This document shows, one piece after another, positions 50,830-60,226 of a stretch of 64,000 nucleotides of DNA. The translations under genes were made by a program, and so were the position numbers. Numbering within the stretch: position 1 is the first letter of the stretch; each line of letters starts with the position of its first letter. The stretch spans positions 248,001 to 312,000 of the forward strand of contig JANQPL010000009.1 in NCBI GenBank assembly GCA_028289425.1, given 5' to 3'. The notes beneath the pieces are model-generated. The model did not search any database and was not told where the DNA came from. It was given only the letters and a program-made list of their open reading frames with translations. This stretch comes from Alphaproteobacteria bacterium. Its GTDB lineage: Bacteria > Pseudomonadota > Alphaproteobacteria > JANQMY01.

Positions 50830-51512
50830 GAGGCTGCGGTCGTGCGCCAATCAAGGATCGGCAGACCACGCTCTTTCCCGTATTGATGGGTGCGGGTATT
50901 AGGGTTCACTAAAAAGGCTTCGTCCACATCTTCCAATAGGGGGCGGTCCGCCAAATCGTCCGAGTAGAACACTCTGTGTACTGATGGATAGCTTGCCGCA
51001 AGAAGTGCCCGAACCGCGTCTCGCTTCACGTCGCCCCGGCAATTTTCCCCGGTAAGCTTGCCGATAATCCGCCCCTCACCGTCCAGCACGATCTGCGTCG
51101 CAATCACATGATCAAATCCGAGGATTTCGGCCATGTGATCGGCATAAAGGTGATAGCTGGCGGTGGCGAGGATCAGCACATGCCCTGCCTGCTTATGCTT
51201 GCCGATTTGCGCCCGCGCGCCCGGATAGACGTGCCGCTCCATCCAATACTGGGCAAACGTCTTGGCAAAAGCGCTTGCCTCAACGTGTGGCACGCCACCG
51301 AGAAATGAATTGAGGAAAGCCTCCTTCAACTTCTTGCGATCCCGGTCGCCGGCGAGGTATCGCGCCGCAGCCATTAGCGGCGGCAGCGCTTTCAGCCATT
51401 TCAGCGGGTTTTGCCGGAGATAGGCGAGGTAAAAGGGCACATGCGTATCGCGGCTGGTGATGGTGGAATCCAAATCGAAAATGGCCACCGTCTGGCCGTT
51501 TTGAGAATCCAT
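50808..51512 (-). CDS. HAD-IB family phosphatase (SerB/CicA-like)
   Basis: 234 residues. The nucleophile motif is AIFDLDSTITSRDTHVPF (D-x-D-S-T), motif II is in HVLILATASYHLYADHMAEILG (S/T), and motif IV is RVFYSDDLADRPLLEDVDEAFLVNPN. The cap helices FYLAYLRQNPLKWLKALPPLMAAARYLAGD fit HAD-IB hydrolases that dephosphorylate small or lipid-like substrates. No substrate is assigned. Convergent with the dioxygenase gene; faces the glycosyltransferases across 446 bases. Confidence 0.87.
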   Translation of the reverse strand: MDSQNGQTVAIFDLDSTITSRDTHVPFYLAYLRQNPLKWLKALPPLMAAARYLAGDRDRKKLKEAFLNSFLGGVPHVEASAFAKTFAQYWMERHVYPGARAQIGKHKQAGHVLILATASYHLYADHMAEILGFDHVIATQIVLDGEGRIIGKLTGENCRGDVKRDAVRALLAASYPSVHRVFYSDDLADRPLLEDVDEAFLVNPNTRTHQYGKERGLPILDWRTTAASQDAGSV

Positions 51513-51845
51513 GCGTCGTTCTTTCCGTCGCGTCGCGCTGATGTTCTGGCCGGAATTCCGCCGGAATCCCCTTCGAAGCGCACCTTAGGCAGCCGTGCTC
51601 GCCAAATCCTGTAAGGCCGGCGAGCCAAATTGCCGCATGCCCTTGGATGGCAAAGTTGCGGGTCCACATACGCCCTGACGTTGAGAAACGCTCCCCGTGG
51701 AGCGTTGCTTGCCGTCTCGCTCAAAGGTGGCCGACCCGCATGGCCGCAAAGAGTGATGTCACATACTGAAACAATGTTTGACCTTAAATACTGACAATTT
51801 CAGCCTTTGGCCTTCACGATCGTTACGGATTTCCTGTAATAAATC

Positions 51846-51859
51846 GTACTGATCAGTAC
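51846..51859. promoter_or_regulatory. Perfect palindrome before the glycosyltransferase operon; gap 51513-51958
   Basis: GTACTGATCAGTAC is a perfect 14-base palindrome. The same gap has three more TACTGA words (near 51765, 51789, 51874), as in a multi-site regulatory region. The 446-base gap also holds a perfect hairpin AACGCTCC-CCGT-GGAGCGTT (51687-51706). I find no gene in it. Confidence 0.4.
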
Positions 51860-51958
51860 TTCTGATCCCAATTACTGAGGCGGGAAACCAAAAAAAGGCA
51901 GTAATGGGCTCAGAAAGTGGGGCAACATTAGAAATCTAGTGCAGGGTGGGCAGATCCC

Positions 51959-53164
51959 GTGAGAATTGCGTTATTCTCTGGTAACTATAACTACGTGCGT
52001 GATGGCGCGAACAGAGCACTCAATCGACTGGTCTCTTATTTGGAGAGACAGGGTGTCGAAGTCCTCGTTTTCTCACCGACCACCGCAACTCCTGCCTTTG
52101 CGCCGGCAGGAACACTCGTTTCCGTTCCGTCGGTTCCCGTGCCGCTCAGATCCGAATACCGGATCGCCATGGGCCTGTCGGAAAGCATCCGTAAGAAAGT
52201 CGAAGCCTTCAAGCCGGACCTGATCCATCTGTCCGCGCCCGATATTCTGGGCTACAGCGCATTACGCTATGCGTTGAGGCGTGGAATTCCGGCGATCGCG
52301 TCCTTTCACACGCGGTTTGACACCTATTTCTCCTACTACGGATTGCCCTGGCTCGATCGGGCATTCTCGAAATATCTAGGTCACTTCTATCGCCACTGCG
52401 AGCGCGTCTATGCGCCATCGGAATCGATGGCTCAAGAAATGCGCAGCCAGAAAATGGGACGAGATATTCGGATCTGGAGCCGCGGTGTCGACGGCACCCT
52501 GTTCAATCCGGCCCAGCGCAGCCTCGAATGGCGACGCGCCCACGGTATTCAAGACGACGACGTGGTTATTACGTTTGTTGGGCGCCTTGTCCTCGAAAAA
52601 GGCTTAGACGTGTTCGCAAACGTTAGCGAAACGTTAACACGCCAAGGCAAGGCCCATCGCGTTCTTGTTGTGGGAGAGGGTCCGGAGCGGGATAGTTTTG
52701 AAAGCAAGTTTCCATCCGCCGTCTTTACAGGGTTCTTGAGCGGCGAAGATCTTGGCCGGGCCTATGCCTCGTCAGATGTCTTCCTTAATCCAAGCACCAC
52801 CGAAACGTTCGGCAACGTGACCTTGGAGGCCATGGCCACAGGGTTGCCGGTCATTTGCGCGGACGCCACCGGCAGCCGCTCACTGGTGCAGCACGGTACC
52901 AATGGCTTTCTGTGCGAGCCGACGACGCTGCACGAATATGCATATTATGCGTCTCAGCTGATCGAAGATCCCGACCTACGCAGCAATATGTCCGATGCCA
53001 GCGTACGGCTGAGCAAAACCTACGACTGGGATCAGGTGATGCATCAGCTCATGGTGCAATATTCGGAAGTCATCGAAACGGGCGAGCGGACCACGCCGCG
53101 GAGGCGATTATCGCCGGCGTTTTTCAGCCTGTCCGATGCGGTGCGCCGCAGTCTTTCACTTTAA
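51959..53164 (+). CDS. GT4-family glycosyltransferase
   Basis: 401 residues from a GTG at 51959. The GT-B fold is shown by the N-terminal MRIALFSGNYNYVRDGANRALNRLVSYLERQGVEVLVFSP and by the C-terminal GRLVLEKGLDVFANV and NPSTTETFGNVTLEAMATGLPVICADATGSRSLV (E-x7-E nucleotide-sugar site: E-T-F-G-N-V-x-L-E). The start text GNYNYVRDGANR is shared with mannosyl- and sulfoquinovosyl-like lipid glycosyltransferases. Sugar and acceptor are unknown; transfer to a membrane lipid (perhaps a ceramide) is suggested by the context. Confidence 0.93.
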   Translation: MRIALFSGNYNYVRDGANRALNRLVSYLERQGVEVLVFSPTTATPAFAPAGTLVSVPSVPVPLRSEYRIAMGLSESIRKKVEAFKPDLIHLSAPDILGYSALRYALRRGIPAIASFHTRFDTYFSYYGLPWLDRAFSKYLGHFYRHCERVYAPSESMAQEMRSQKMGRDIRIWSRGVDGTLFNPAQRSLEWRRAHGIQDDDVVITFVGRLVLEKGLDVFANVSETLTRQGKAHRVLVVGEGPERDSFESKFPSAVFTGFLSGEDLGRAYASSDVFLNPSTTETFGNVTLEAMATGLPVICADATGSRSLVQHGTNGFLCEPTTLHEYAYYASQLIEDPDLRSNMSDASVRLSKTYDWDQVMHQLMVQYSEVIETGERTTPRRRLSPAFFSLSDAVRRSLSL

Positions 53165-53249
53165 TCCGTACCCGCAATCCTCTAAGTTCATGACGGTTTC
53201 GCGTCCTTGCCGGTCGCTTGCCGATGCCTTTTGAGGATCAATTGCGCTT

Positions 53250-54431
53250 ATGAAGATTGCCGATGTCGCCGAATTCTACAGCGAACAAGGCGGCGGCGTT
53301 CGCACCTACATCCATCAAAAATTTGAAGCGTGCCGAGAACATGGGCATGAACTTACCGTTGTCGCCCCCGGCGCATCGACCTATGTGGAACAACGGCCGG
53401 GTGGGCAAATTGCCTGGGTAAAGGCGCCACGTATTCCCGTCGATCACCGCTACCACATATTCGTCAGCGCACGGGAAGCTTTCGAAGCTCTGGATCATTT
53501 CGCGCCGGACATTGTCGAAGGATCTTCCACGTGGAAAGGCGGCTGGATTGCCGCCAAATGGCCAGGCCCTGCTGTCAAATCGCTCATTCTGCACCAAGAT
53601 CCTGTTGCAGTTTATCCGCACACGCTTCTGGAACACTGGATCAGCATACAGAATATTGACCGTGGGTTTGGCTGGTTCTGGCGCTATCTCAAATCGCTCG
53701 GCCGCAATTTCGACACGTCGATCGTCGCGGGCGACTGGCTGGCGGATCGATTTGCCGCGTTCGGCATGGCGCGCCCTCACGTGGTGCCCTTTGGTGTTAA
53801 CAAGGCCGATTTCTCACCCGACTTCGCATCGCCTAAACGACGTCAAGAAATGCTGTCCGCCTGCGGCATAGAAGATCCGGATGCAAAGTTGCTCGTGGCC
53901 GTCAGCCGCCATCACCCGGAGAAGCGATTGGGCCTTCTCCTCAAGGCATTCGATCAAGTTCGGCAATCGCGCACCGTGGGCCTCTACCTCATCGGCGACG
54001 GCCCGACGAGGCGGTGGGTCGAAAAGGCCGCCGCCAAGGTGGCCGGCGTCCACGTAGCGGGCCCGATTAAAGACCGGCCCTTATTGGCGCAAAGCATGGC
54101 CAGCGCCGATGCCATGTTGCATGGGGGCGCTGCCGAAACATTTGGCTTGGTGGTTGCCGAAGCATTGTGTGCAGGCCTGCCCTTGATCGTGCCGGATCGC
54201 GGGGGCGCTGCAGATCTTGCCGGAGAGGCGTATGCGGTTTCCTACAAAACCGGCGATTTGGAAGGGTGCCGAAGCGCAATTCACGAGATGCTCGATAGAG
54301 ATCTCCCTGGGATGCATCGTGCTGCGCGCGACGCCGCCGACCAAAAAGTCGTCACCATGGCCACCCATTTCGATCGCCTGTTCGATCATTACGGCAGCTT
54401 GTTAGACAACAAAGCGGGTGGGAGCGGCTAA
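53250..54431 (+). CDS. GT4-family glycosyltransferase
   Basis: 393 residues. The N-terminus reads MKIADVAEFYSEQGGGVRTYIHQKFEACREHGHELTVVAP, with the GGG-V-R-T-Y donor-binding loop. The C-terminal domain has VAVSRHHPEKRLGLLLKAFD, LIGDGPTRRWVEKAA and HGGAAETFGLVVAEALCAGLPLIVPDRGGAADLA, a clear E-x7-E motif. It is co-directional with the previous GT4, 85 bases apart, and both are probably on one transcript. Its stop overlaps the convergent GT2 stop by four bases. Donor and acceptor unknown. Confidence 0.93.
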   Translation: MKIADVAEFYSEQGGGVRTYIHQKFEACREHGHELTVVAPGASTYVEQRPGGQIAWVKAPRIPVDHRYHIFVSAREAFEALDHFAPDIVEGSSTWKGGWIAAKWPGPAVKSLILHQDPVAVYPHTLLEHWISIQNIDRGFGWFWRYLKSLGRNFDTSIVAGDWLADRFAAFGMARPHVVPFGVNKADFSPDFASPKRRQEMLSACGIEDPDAKLLVAVSRHHPEKRLGLLLKAFDQVRQSRTVGLYLIGDGPTRRWVEKAAAKVAGVHVAGPIKDRPLLAQSMASADAMLHGGAAETFGLVVAEALCAGLPLIVPDRGGAADLAGEAYAVSYKTGDLEGCRSAIHEMLDRDLPGMHRAARDAADQKVVTMATHFDRLFDHYGSLLDNKAGGSG

Positions 54432-55252
54432 GACTGTTCCCCGTCGTCCCAGGCCCGGTCACGCAGATTAAGCTCGTTCAATTGGCGTTCTTCGAACCGA
54501 TCTTTCAAATAGGAATAGAAGAACCAGTCCTTCATGGCGTAGGGCGTGAGGTGATAGAGCAATCGTTCGGAAAGCGTCCATCGCACATTCGACCGGTCGC
54601 CCCGACGGTCTGAGGGTGAACACCAAAGGCTGTAACTATATTTCGAGCGGCCGAATTTGAAGATGCGGTGCATCAGCTCATGATCCTTGATCACGTAAGG
54701 CCATAGTTCTTTGGAATATCCACCGGCAAGGCGCAGCACTTCGGTGCGAAAAATATGGGCATACCCGCCCGTGTGAGCCTGACCACGCAATACTTGCGCC
54801 ACGCAGAACGTCTTCAGGCGTTGCAGCTGGCCCCAAAGACTGTCGCCGTCGCCTTGGACACTTGCCGCCATGACCGCGACCACGGCCGGCGAGGAGCGTG
54901 CAAACAGCTCGCTTGCCGTTTGAAGATAATCCCGCGGGTAATAGGTATCGGCGTCGCAAATCGCCACAAACTCAGTCGTCACCTGTTTGATGCCGGTTTC
55001 CAATGCGTGCACTTGGCCCGGTTTGGCTTCGTCGACAAATACCGAGTTTATGCGTTCTCGGCCTTTCAACAGATCTTCGCATACTTGGCGGGACCGGTCC
55101 GTAGACCCATTGTTCACGAGGATGAGCGTGAAATTGCGGACCGTCTGTTTTTTGAGCGACTCGATCGTGCGCGGCAGAAACTTTTCTTCGTTGTAGTACG
55201 GGATCACCACGCTCCATTGCGCTTGATCGGATTTTTTTGACCCGGCCGGCAT
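54428..55252 (-). CDS. GT2-family glycosyltransferase
   Basis: 274 residues from the ATG at 55252 (MPAGSKKSDQAQWSVVIPYYNEEKFLP), with an AGGTG ribosome site. GT-A signature: VVIPYYNEEKFLPRTIESLKKQ, the D-x-D-like IAICDADTYYPRDYL, and VLRGQAHTGGYAHIFRTEVLRLAGGYS. It begins eight bases after the TupA-like gene ends, so the two form an operon. No transmembrane segments are evident; likely a cytoplasmic or peripheral enzyme acting on a lipid- or polysaccharide-linked acceptor. Confidence 0.92.
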   Translation of the reverse strand: MPAGSKKSDQAQWSVVIPYYNEEKFLPRTIESLKKQTVRNFTLILVNNGSTDRSRQVCEDLLKGRERINSVFVDEAKPGQVHALETGIKQVTTEFVAICDADTYYPRDYLQTASELFARSSPAVVAVMAASVQGDGDSLWGQLQRLKTFCVAQVLRGQAHTGGYAHIFRTEVLRLAGGYSKELWPYVIKDHELMHRIFKFGRSKYSYSLWCSPSDRRGDRSNVRWTLSERLLYHLTPYAMKDWFFYSYLKDRFEERQLNELNLRDRAWDDGEQS

Positions 55253-55260
55253 GGTTGCAC

Positions 55261-56199
55261 CTATGCGCAAGTCGATTGCGCGACGGGCGGGTCGAACACA
55301 ACGGTCGGGTCTTCGGTCATGCGGCCAATCACTTCATCCATATGCCGCGGTTCGAAGTGGATCACACAGTTGGTTGGATAGTTTGTCAGCTCCCCAACGA
55401 ATAGCTTTCCCTTCACTAAATACAGATCTACGCGCAGAAAGTAGAAATCCGCTGCCAGTTTCTGAGCAAGATCCAGCATCTCCCGGATTTTATCTTTATA
55501 CGGAAATTCCCGATTGGCCGGTCGATGGCGAAAGGTCAGGTCCAATCGGCGCCCGTCCAAATCGTAAATGTCTCGCAGATGAATACCATGACGCCCAAAA
55601 TCGATTTGAATGAATCGGGGTTCACCGTGAAAACAGAAAATCTTGATATCGTCGGGCGGTTCGCTTCCCTCACTGATAAAGGGCTCAACGATCACCTTTG
55701 GCACAAGGTTCTTGTAGTTGGGTTCCCGATTGACGTGAAAGAAGTTTGTCTGAAGCCAGCTTTTCATTCGATCGCAGTCGACCGGCGAGGGTTGATCGTC
55801 GCGAATGAATATGACGGCGCCACTTAAATGAGTCGGTTTGGCAACGCTGTTTGGCGGAAATTTGTATGCATCAATTTCACTGTCGGTGCGAAGGATTGCC
55901 AAGGTTTCGATCGTATTGCCGGCACCGGCTCGTTCGGCGACAAATTCCTTAACCAGTTCCTTGTCAGATATGCGTTCAAATATGGGGGCTCGGGCTTCAT
56001 CGGACAGTTTGAAACGCATCAGAAACTCGGGAAACCCCTTCGGGTTTCTCACATTCGCAAAGCGAAAATTATCCAGGAAATACCTATACTGAGAAATTGC
56101 ATAGTTTCCCCACGCGCTGTCTGGGACAAATCGCGCAATGAATCCCTCGATTCTGTTAAGGTATCTAATGACCGGATTTTTGCTGAGCTTTTCGCTCAC
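55261..56199 (-). CDS. TupA-like ATP-grasp protein
   Basis: 312 residues from GTG 56199, preceded by GGAGG; upstream ATGs at 56247 and 56238 lack a comparable ribosome site. The C-terminal two-thirds look like the TupA ATP-grasp family: SVAKPTHLSGAVIFIRDD, PKVIVEPFISEGSEPPDDIKIFCFHGEPRFIQIDFG, FYFLRVDLYLVKGKLFVGELTNYPTNCVIHFEP. Such proteins ligate an amino acid or similar compound to a polysaccharide or lipid. Together with the GT2 and GT4 genes this suggests decoration of a surface glycan or glycolipid. Substrate unknown. Confidence 0.8.
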   Translation of the reverse strand: MSEKLSKNPVIRYLNRIEGFIARFVPDSAWGNYAISQYRYFLDNFRFANVRNPKGFPEFLMRFKLSDEARAPIFERISDKELVKEFVAERAGAGNTIETLAILRTDSEIDAYKFPPNSVAKPTHLSGAVIFIRDDQPSPVDCDRMKSWLQTNFFHVNREPNYKNLVPKVIVEPFISEGSEPPDDIKIFCFHGEPRFIQIDFGRHGIHLRDIYDLDGRRLDLTFRHRPANREFPYKDKIREMLDLAQKLAADFYFLRVDLYLVKGKLFVGELTNYPTNCVIHFEPRHMDEVIGRMTEDPTVVFDPPVAQSTCA

Positions 56200-56266
56200 A
56201 TGGCCTCCAGCGCCTGACAATATGCAATCGTGCCCCATGTACATCAATCCGCATAGAACGTGAAGT

Positions 56267-57235
56267 ATGGCCGACCAATCGTCCCCGTTGGCGCGTTTGC
56301 GAGAATTCGCCGCGAATGACTATTTCAAGTCGCAACGGTTTAAGCGCGTGCTATTGGCCGCGCGTATCGCACTGTTGGCAGGGGTGTTTGCCTATTTGAT
56401 TTGGCGATTGTCGAGCATTGGTTGGGTCGCCGTTCTGCAAGCCCTTCCAACGGCCCCGCTTTTCTACCTCATCTTCGCGGTTCGTTATTGCGTCTTGCCG
56501 ACAACTGAAATGTTGATCTACCGGCGGCTGTGGAGCGTCCCCATGATGCCGTATTGGCCCGTTTTTTTTCGAAAGCGCGTGTTCAATTTCGGCGTGCTCG
56601 ATTATTCCGGCGAGGCTTATTTCCTCGCATGGGCCCGCGCGACGCTCAGGCTGCCCGACAAAACCGCATTTGCCGCCATCCGCGATTCCAATGTGCTCTC
56701 GGCAATCGCCTCAAACCTCATCACCGTCCTCTTTCTTCTCATCTTCGTATGGCAAGGAATGGCCGACACCTTGTCCACAAATACGCCCAATGCATGGATT
56801 TACATTTTGTCGGCCGGCTTCATTGCGGTTTTTTTGACAGCCATCATCGTTACGTTTCGCAGGCATTTGATCGGCGTTTCACACGACACCGCTTTGTGGC
56901 TGCTTGGCATGCATGGGGGGCGCATGCTGGTGATCTTGTTACTTTTGGGTGCCCAATGGGCAAGCGCCCTGCCCACGATCCCCTTATCCGTTTGGTGGCT
57001 GTTTCTGACGGCCAATCTGGTGCTTAACCGTCTTCCTTTCCTGCCCAATAAGGATCTGATGTTCTTGGGTTTGGGCGTCGGTTTGGCTGAATATGTGGAC
57101 GGGCCTGAGGCAGCCATCGCGGCGGTGTTTGTTGCGTCATCAGCCCTCACGCAGCTAACAAACCTTTTGGTTTTCGCGGGTACCACATTCGTCAATGGAT
57201 CTTCAAAATCACCGCGAGATCCCGAAAGTTCCTAA
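56267..57235 (+). CDS. Polytopic inner-membrane protein of unknown function
   Basis: 322 residues with about seven to eight hydrophobic segments (residues about 28-48, 58-78, 142-162, 172-192, 215-235, 240-260, 264-284, 287-307). YRRLWSVPMMPYWPVFFRKRVFNFGVLDYSGEAYFLAWAR and NRLPFLPNKDLMFLGLGVGLAEY are conserved-looking charged loops. The pattern is loosely like the LPG_synthase_TM (UPF0104) group but I cannot place it. It diverges from the TupA-like gene and reads toward LptF, so a part in moving or modifying a lipid is a reasonable guess. Confidence 0.65.
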   Translation: MADQSSPLARLREFAANDYFKSQRFKRVLLAARIALLAGVFAYLIWRLSSIGWVAVLQALPTAPLFYLIFAVRYCVLPTTEMLIYRRLWSVPMMPYWPVFFRKRVFNFGVLDYSGEAYFLAWARATLRLPDKTAFAAIRDSNVLSAIASNLITVLFLLIFVWQGMADTLSTNTPNAWIYILSAGFIAVFLTAIIVTFRRHLIGVSHDTALWLLGMHGGRMLVILLLLGAQWASALPTIPLSVWWLFLTANLVLNRLPFLPNKDLMFLGLGVGLAEYVDGPEAAIAAVFVASSALTQLTNLLVFAGTTFVNGSSKSPRDPESS

Positions 57236-57368
57236 ACCGCCATAATTTGTGTTTTCCAAACTTTAGAGGCCAGCGGTACCCATGGACTTCATAAATGCCC
57301 CCAGTAGAATGCCGCCTCATCGCGCCCCTTTTGGTGGTGTCTTGGCGGCTCCTGAGGTGATTTAGGAC

Positions 57369-58571
57369 ATGTTTGGGAAATTGGACCGGTACATTCTGAG
57401 GTCGATCCTGAACCCGTTGGCCATGGCCCTCTGTATCGCGGCGATGCTCTTAACCCTTGAACGGATGTTAAGGCTCTTCGATTTTGTGTTGGACAAGAAT
57501 GGGCCGGTTGACGTGGTGTGGCAAATGCTGGCTTATCTGCTGCCGCATTATCTGGGGCTGGCGCTGCCCCTTGGCCTATTCATCGGGATCTTGATGGCCT
57601 TTCGCGGGCTGTCGCTCTCCAGCGAGCTGGACGCCATCACCGCCAGTGGTGTCTCCATGCGGCGCCTTCTCATCCCGGTCTACGCGCTCACATTGTTGCT
57701 AATGATAATCGATTTCATTTTGGTCGCGTACCTGCAGCCCTATGCACAGTACCGCTATCGGGAACTTCGGTTCGAGGTCAGCAGCGGCGCTCTGGGCATA
57801 ACAGTTCCCGCAGGCGAGTTTGTTCAGGTGGCCGACGGCGTGACATTGTTTGTGGGATCCACCCAGGGCGAGAACAGCCGTTTGAACGATATCTTTCTTG
57901 AAAGACGGTCACCCAGTGGAGACCGCAGCGTGTTTACCGCACGCGAAGGATCACTTTATGCCGGCAACACGGAGGAATCGTTCACGCTTAGGCTGTTTGA
58001 TGGTCGGCAGATGCAAATCACAGGCGAGAACGATTTGCCCGGTGTTCTCACTTTCGACAAGCTGGATGTACCGCTGGAATTGCCCTCAGTGGGTGTCTTT
58101 CGAGAACGCGGTGGTGAAAAGAAAGAAGCGACCATTGGTGAGCTTTTGCAGGTGATCCGATCGGAAACGCCGGAGACCTTCGAAGAATACAACGCGTTCA
58201 GAGCGAGTTTTCACTGGCGGCTTATTCATCCGCTCACCTTTCTTGCCTTACCCATGTTGGCGGTGGCGATGGGGGTCGTCGACAAGCGGCGACCATCGGT
58301 ACTTCAGCCAGTCATCGGCATAGCGCTGGTCATCGTGTATCACGAGATTTTGGAGGAATGGGGCGAAGTGCAGGTGGCCACAGGCGCAATGTCACCTTGG
58401 GTAGCCATGTGGCCTATCTATTTCCTGTTTTTTGCGTTGGGCGCAGTCTTGTTCCGCGCGACGTCGGAGCAGCCAGGCGGACTTCATGCGGTTTCGCTTG
58501 AACAGCGGATTGCTCAACTCGGGCAAATTCCATTGTCCTTGATCGGGCGCTCCAAACATCAAACTCCATGA
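57369..58571 (+). CDS. lptF: LptF-like permease of the LptFG family
   Basis: 400 residues, the length of LptF/LptG. It begins MFGKLDRYILRSILNPLAMALCIAAMLLTLERMLRLFDFVL, followed by three more spans and a large periplasmic beta-jellyroll domain (about residues 130-260). The last spans come after PLTFLALPMLAVAMGVVDKRRPSVLQPV. It extracts lipid from the inner membrane with LptB2 in the LPS pathway. LptG follows 15 bases on. The lptD/surA-type neighbours of a canonical locus are missing, so a dedicated role in a different lipid is possible. Confidence 0.9.
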   Translation: MFGKLDRYILRSILNPLAMALCIAAMLLTLERMLRLFDFVLDKNGPVDVVWQMLAYLLPHYLGLALPLGLFIGILMAFRGLSLSSELDAITASGVSMRRLLIPVYALTLLLMIIDFILVAYLQPYAQYRYRELRFEVSSGALGITVPAGEFVQVADGVTLFVGSTQGENSRLNDIFLERRSPSGDRSVFTAREGSLYAGNTEESFTLRLFDGRQMQITGENDLPGVLTFDKLDVPLELPSVGVFRERGGEKKEATIGELLQVIRSETPETFEEYNAFRASFHWRLIHPLTFLALPMLAVAMGVVDKRRPSVLQPVIGIALVIVYHEILEEWGEVQVATGAMSPWVAMWPIYFLFFALGAVLFRATSEQPGGLHAVSLEQRIAQLGQIPLSLIGRSKHQTP

Positions 58572-58586
58572 GTCTGACGCGTACTG

Positions 58587-59696
58587 ATGTTTAACGGCTA
58601 CCCCGAAACTGTCCGCGCCACCACGATCACGCGCTATTTGGTCCGGCAGTTTCTGCTGCGCTTCCTGTTCGTCCTTATTCTTCTGGTGTCGATTCTGCAG
58701 GCACTCGATCTGCTGAACAAATCGGACGATATTTTGGACGTTGACGGGGCGGGTTGGAGTTCTATTGCCAACTACATCATGTTGCGGGCGCCGCAATTGG
58801 CCAGCCAGTTCACGCCATTTGCCGCCCTGTTGGCGACGCTCATTACGCTTGGAACGCTCAATCAAAACAGTGAGATTGTGGTCATGCGTGCGGCAGGCTT
58901 GTCGACCCATCGCATCTTGTTTCCGCTGGGGATGGCCTGCGCCATTATCTTTGTTTTTCACTTGTTGCTCCACGAAGCCTTCGTTGTGAAATCGAGCGCC
59001 CGGCTCGATTTTTGGGAGCGCAACGACTTTGCGGTCGATTTGGAATTGAAACCTGACTCCCAACAGGAAATCTGGCTGCAAGAGGACGAAACCGTCATCA
59101 ATGCCCGCTGGATCACACAAACGGTCGACAGCATCATTCTGGACAAAGTCATCGTGTATGAGAAAGACGGGAATGGACTTCTTCAAGGCACTGCCTCTGC
59201 CGAATTCGCCTCCTATCGAAACGGAAAATGGACTTTGTTTGACGTTTTCCGCTTCAACGCAAATGACCTGTCTACCAGCACCACAGAATCGGAGGCGTGG
59301 CAGGTTAATCTTCGTCCGGACAAGTTGGCAGCGCTGGCACTGAAACCAGAGTGGACCTATCTGGCCACCCTCATGCAAAACATACGGCAGTTCAGGCAGG
59401 CCGGCCTGTCGACGCGCGATCTCGATCTTGCGTGGTTTCAGCGGTTTTCCGGTCCGGCGGCAAGCTTGGTCATGCCACTGATGGGCGCGGTCGCGGGCTT
59501 TGGTGTGCACCGACATGGCGCATTGCTGCTGCGCATTATCATCGGCGCAGCACTTGGCTTCAGCTATTTCGTTGCCGAGAATTTTATGATCGCCATGGGA
59601 CAGTTCGGCGTGATGCCACCGGTGGTGTCCACTTTCGCGCCGCTGGTCTTCACGCTCCTATGCGGATTTTCAATCCTGTTCTTCACCGAGGAATAG
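58587..59696 (+). CDS. lptG: LptG-like permease of the LptFG family
   Basis: 369 residues. Its start, TITRYLVRQFLLRFLFVLILLVSILQALDLLNKSDDI, is the LptG form, then PQLASQFTPFAALLATLITLGTLNQNSEIVVMRAAGLSTHRILFPLG. The periplasmic domain is about residues 130-255 and the last three spans lie at 290-365. It forms a heterodimer with LptF. Distinct and adjacent orthologue-like pair; no third component gene (LptB, LptC or LptA) occurs in the window. Probably co-transcribed with lptF. Confidence 0.9.
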   Translation: MFNGYPETVRATTITRYLVRQFLLRFLFVLILLVSILQALDLLNKSDDILDVDGAGWSSIANYIMLRAPQLASQFTPFAALLATLITLGTLNQNSEIVVMRAAGLSTHRILFPLGMACAIIFVFHLLLHEAFVVKSSARLDFWERNDFAVDLELKPDSQQEIWLQEDETVINARWITQTVDSIILDKVIVYEKDGNGLLQGTASAEFASYRNGKWTLFDVFRFNANDLSTSTTESEAWQVNLRPDKLAALALKPEWTYLATLMQNIRQFRQAGLSTRDLDLAWFQRFSGPAASLVMPLMGAVAGFGVHRHGALLLRIIIGAALGFSYFVAENFMIAMGQFGVMPPVVSTFAPLVFTLLCGFSILFFTEE

Positions 59697-59710
59697 GTCC
59701 GCGGTGCAGG

Positions 59711-60226
59711 TTAATTCAAAATATCCCGCGCGCGGGCAAGCCGTATAACCGTGTCCGCCCCGTCCTGGGGAACTTCGAAGGCGGCCTCTTCCAGCTTCGG
59801 TTTACGCAATCCATAACGGGGATTGTTGGAAAGGCCGAACGCCTCTTTCGGAATGCCGAAGAAGTTTTTGTCGAATTTCCAGTTGTCGTTGCGGTCATGA
59901 TAGATACCGACCGCATAAGTACCGGGACGTTCAATCGGAATGCAGAATCTGGTTTGGCCTTCCGAAGCCGGCATACGTATGCGGATTAGTGCTCGGCTGC
60001 CCCTCAGAAAATCTTCAGGCTTCTCATCATGCAGATCGGCCACAATGGTGCCCGTGCCCTTGCGAATGTTGTCAACGACCACCCGTATGGAAAGCTGTTC
60101 GTCTTTGCACCCATTACCGTCGGTGTATTCCAGGGTCGTCACTTCAGCGAGCGTAATCTGGGCGGACGTTGCAATACCGAACGCACAAAGAAACGCGACG
60201 ATCGGTCGGGGCAGAAAACGATACAT
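59711..60226 (-). CDS. DUF2141-domain secreted protein
   Basis: 171 residues from the ATG at 60226 (AGGAAAGAAGGATCA upstream). N-terminal signal peptide MYRFLPRPIVAFLCAFGIATSAQITLAE. The mature part reads LSIRVVVDNIRKGTGTIVADLHDEKPEDFLRG and RFCIPIERPGTYAVGIYHDRNDNWKFDKNFFGIPKEAFGLSNNPRYG, the DUF2141 pattern (D-x-N-x-N-x-K-x-D-x-N-x-x-G-x-P-x-E, a Ca-loop-like segment). The likely location is the periplasm. DUF2141 proteins occur in sphingolipid-producing proteobacteria, but the function is not established. Convergent with lptG. Confidence 0.87.
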   Translation of the reverse strand: MYRFLPRPIVAFLCAFGIATSAQITLAEVTTLEYTDGNGCKDEQLSIRVVVDNIRKGTGTIVADLHDEKPEDFLRGSRALIRIRMPASEGQTRFCIPIERPGTYAVGIYHDRNDNWKFDKNFFGIPKEAFGLSNNPRYGLRKPKLEEAAFEVPQDGADTVIRLARARDILN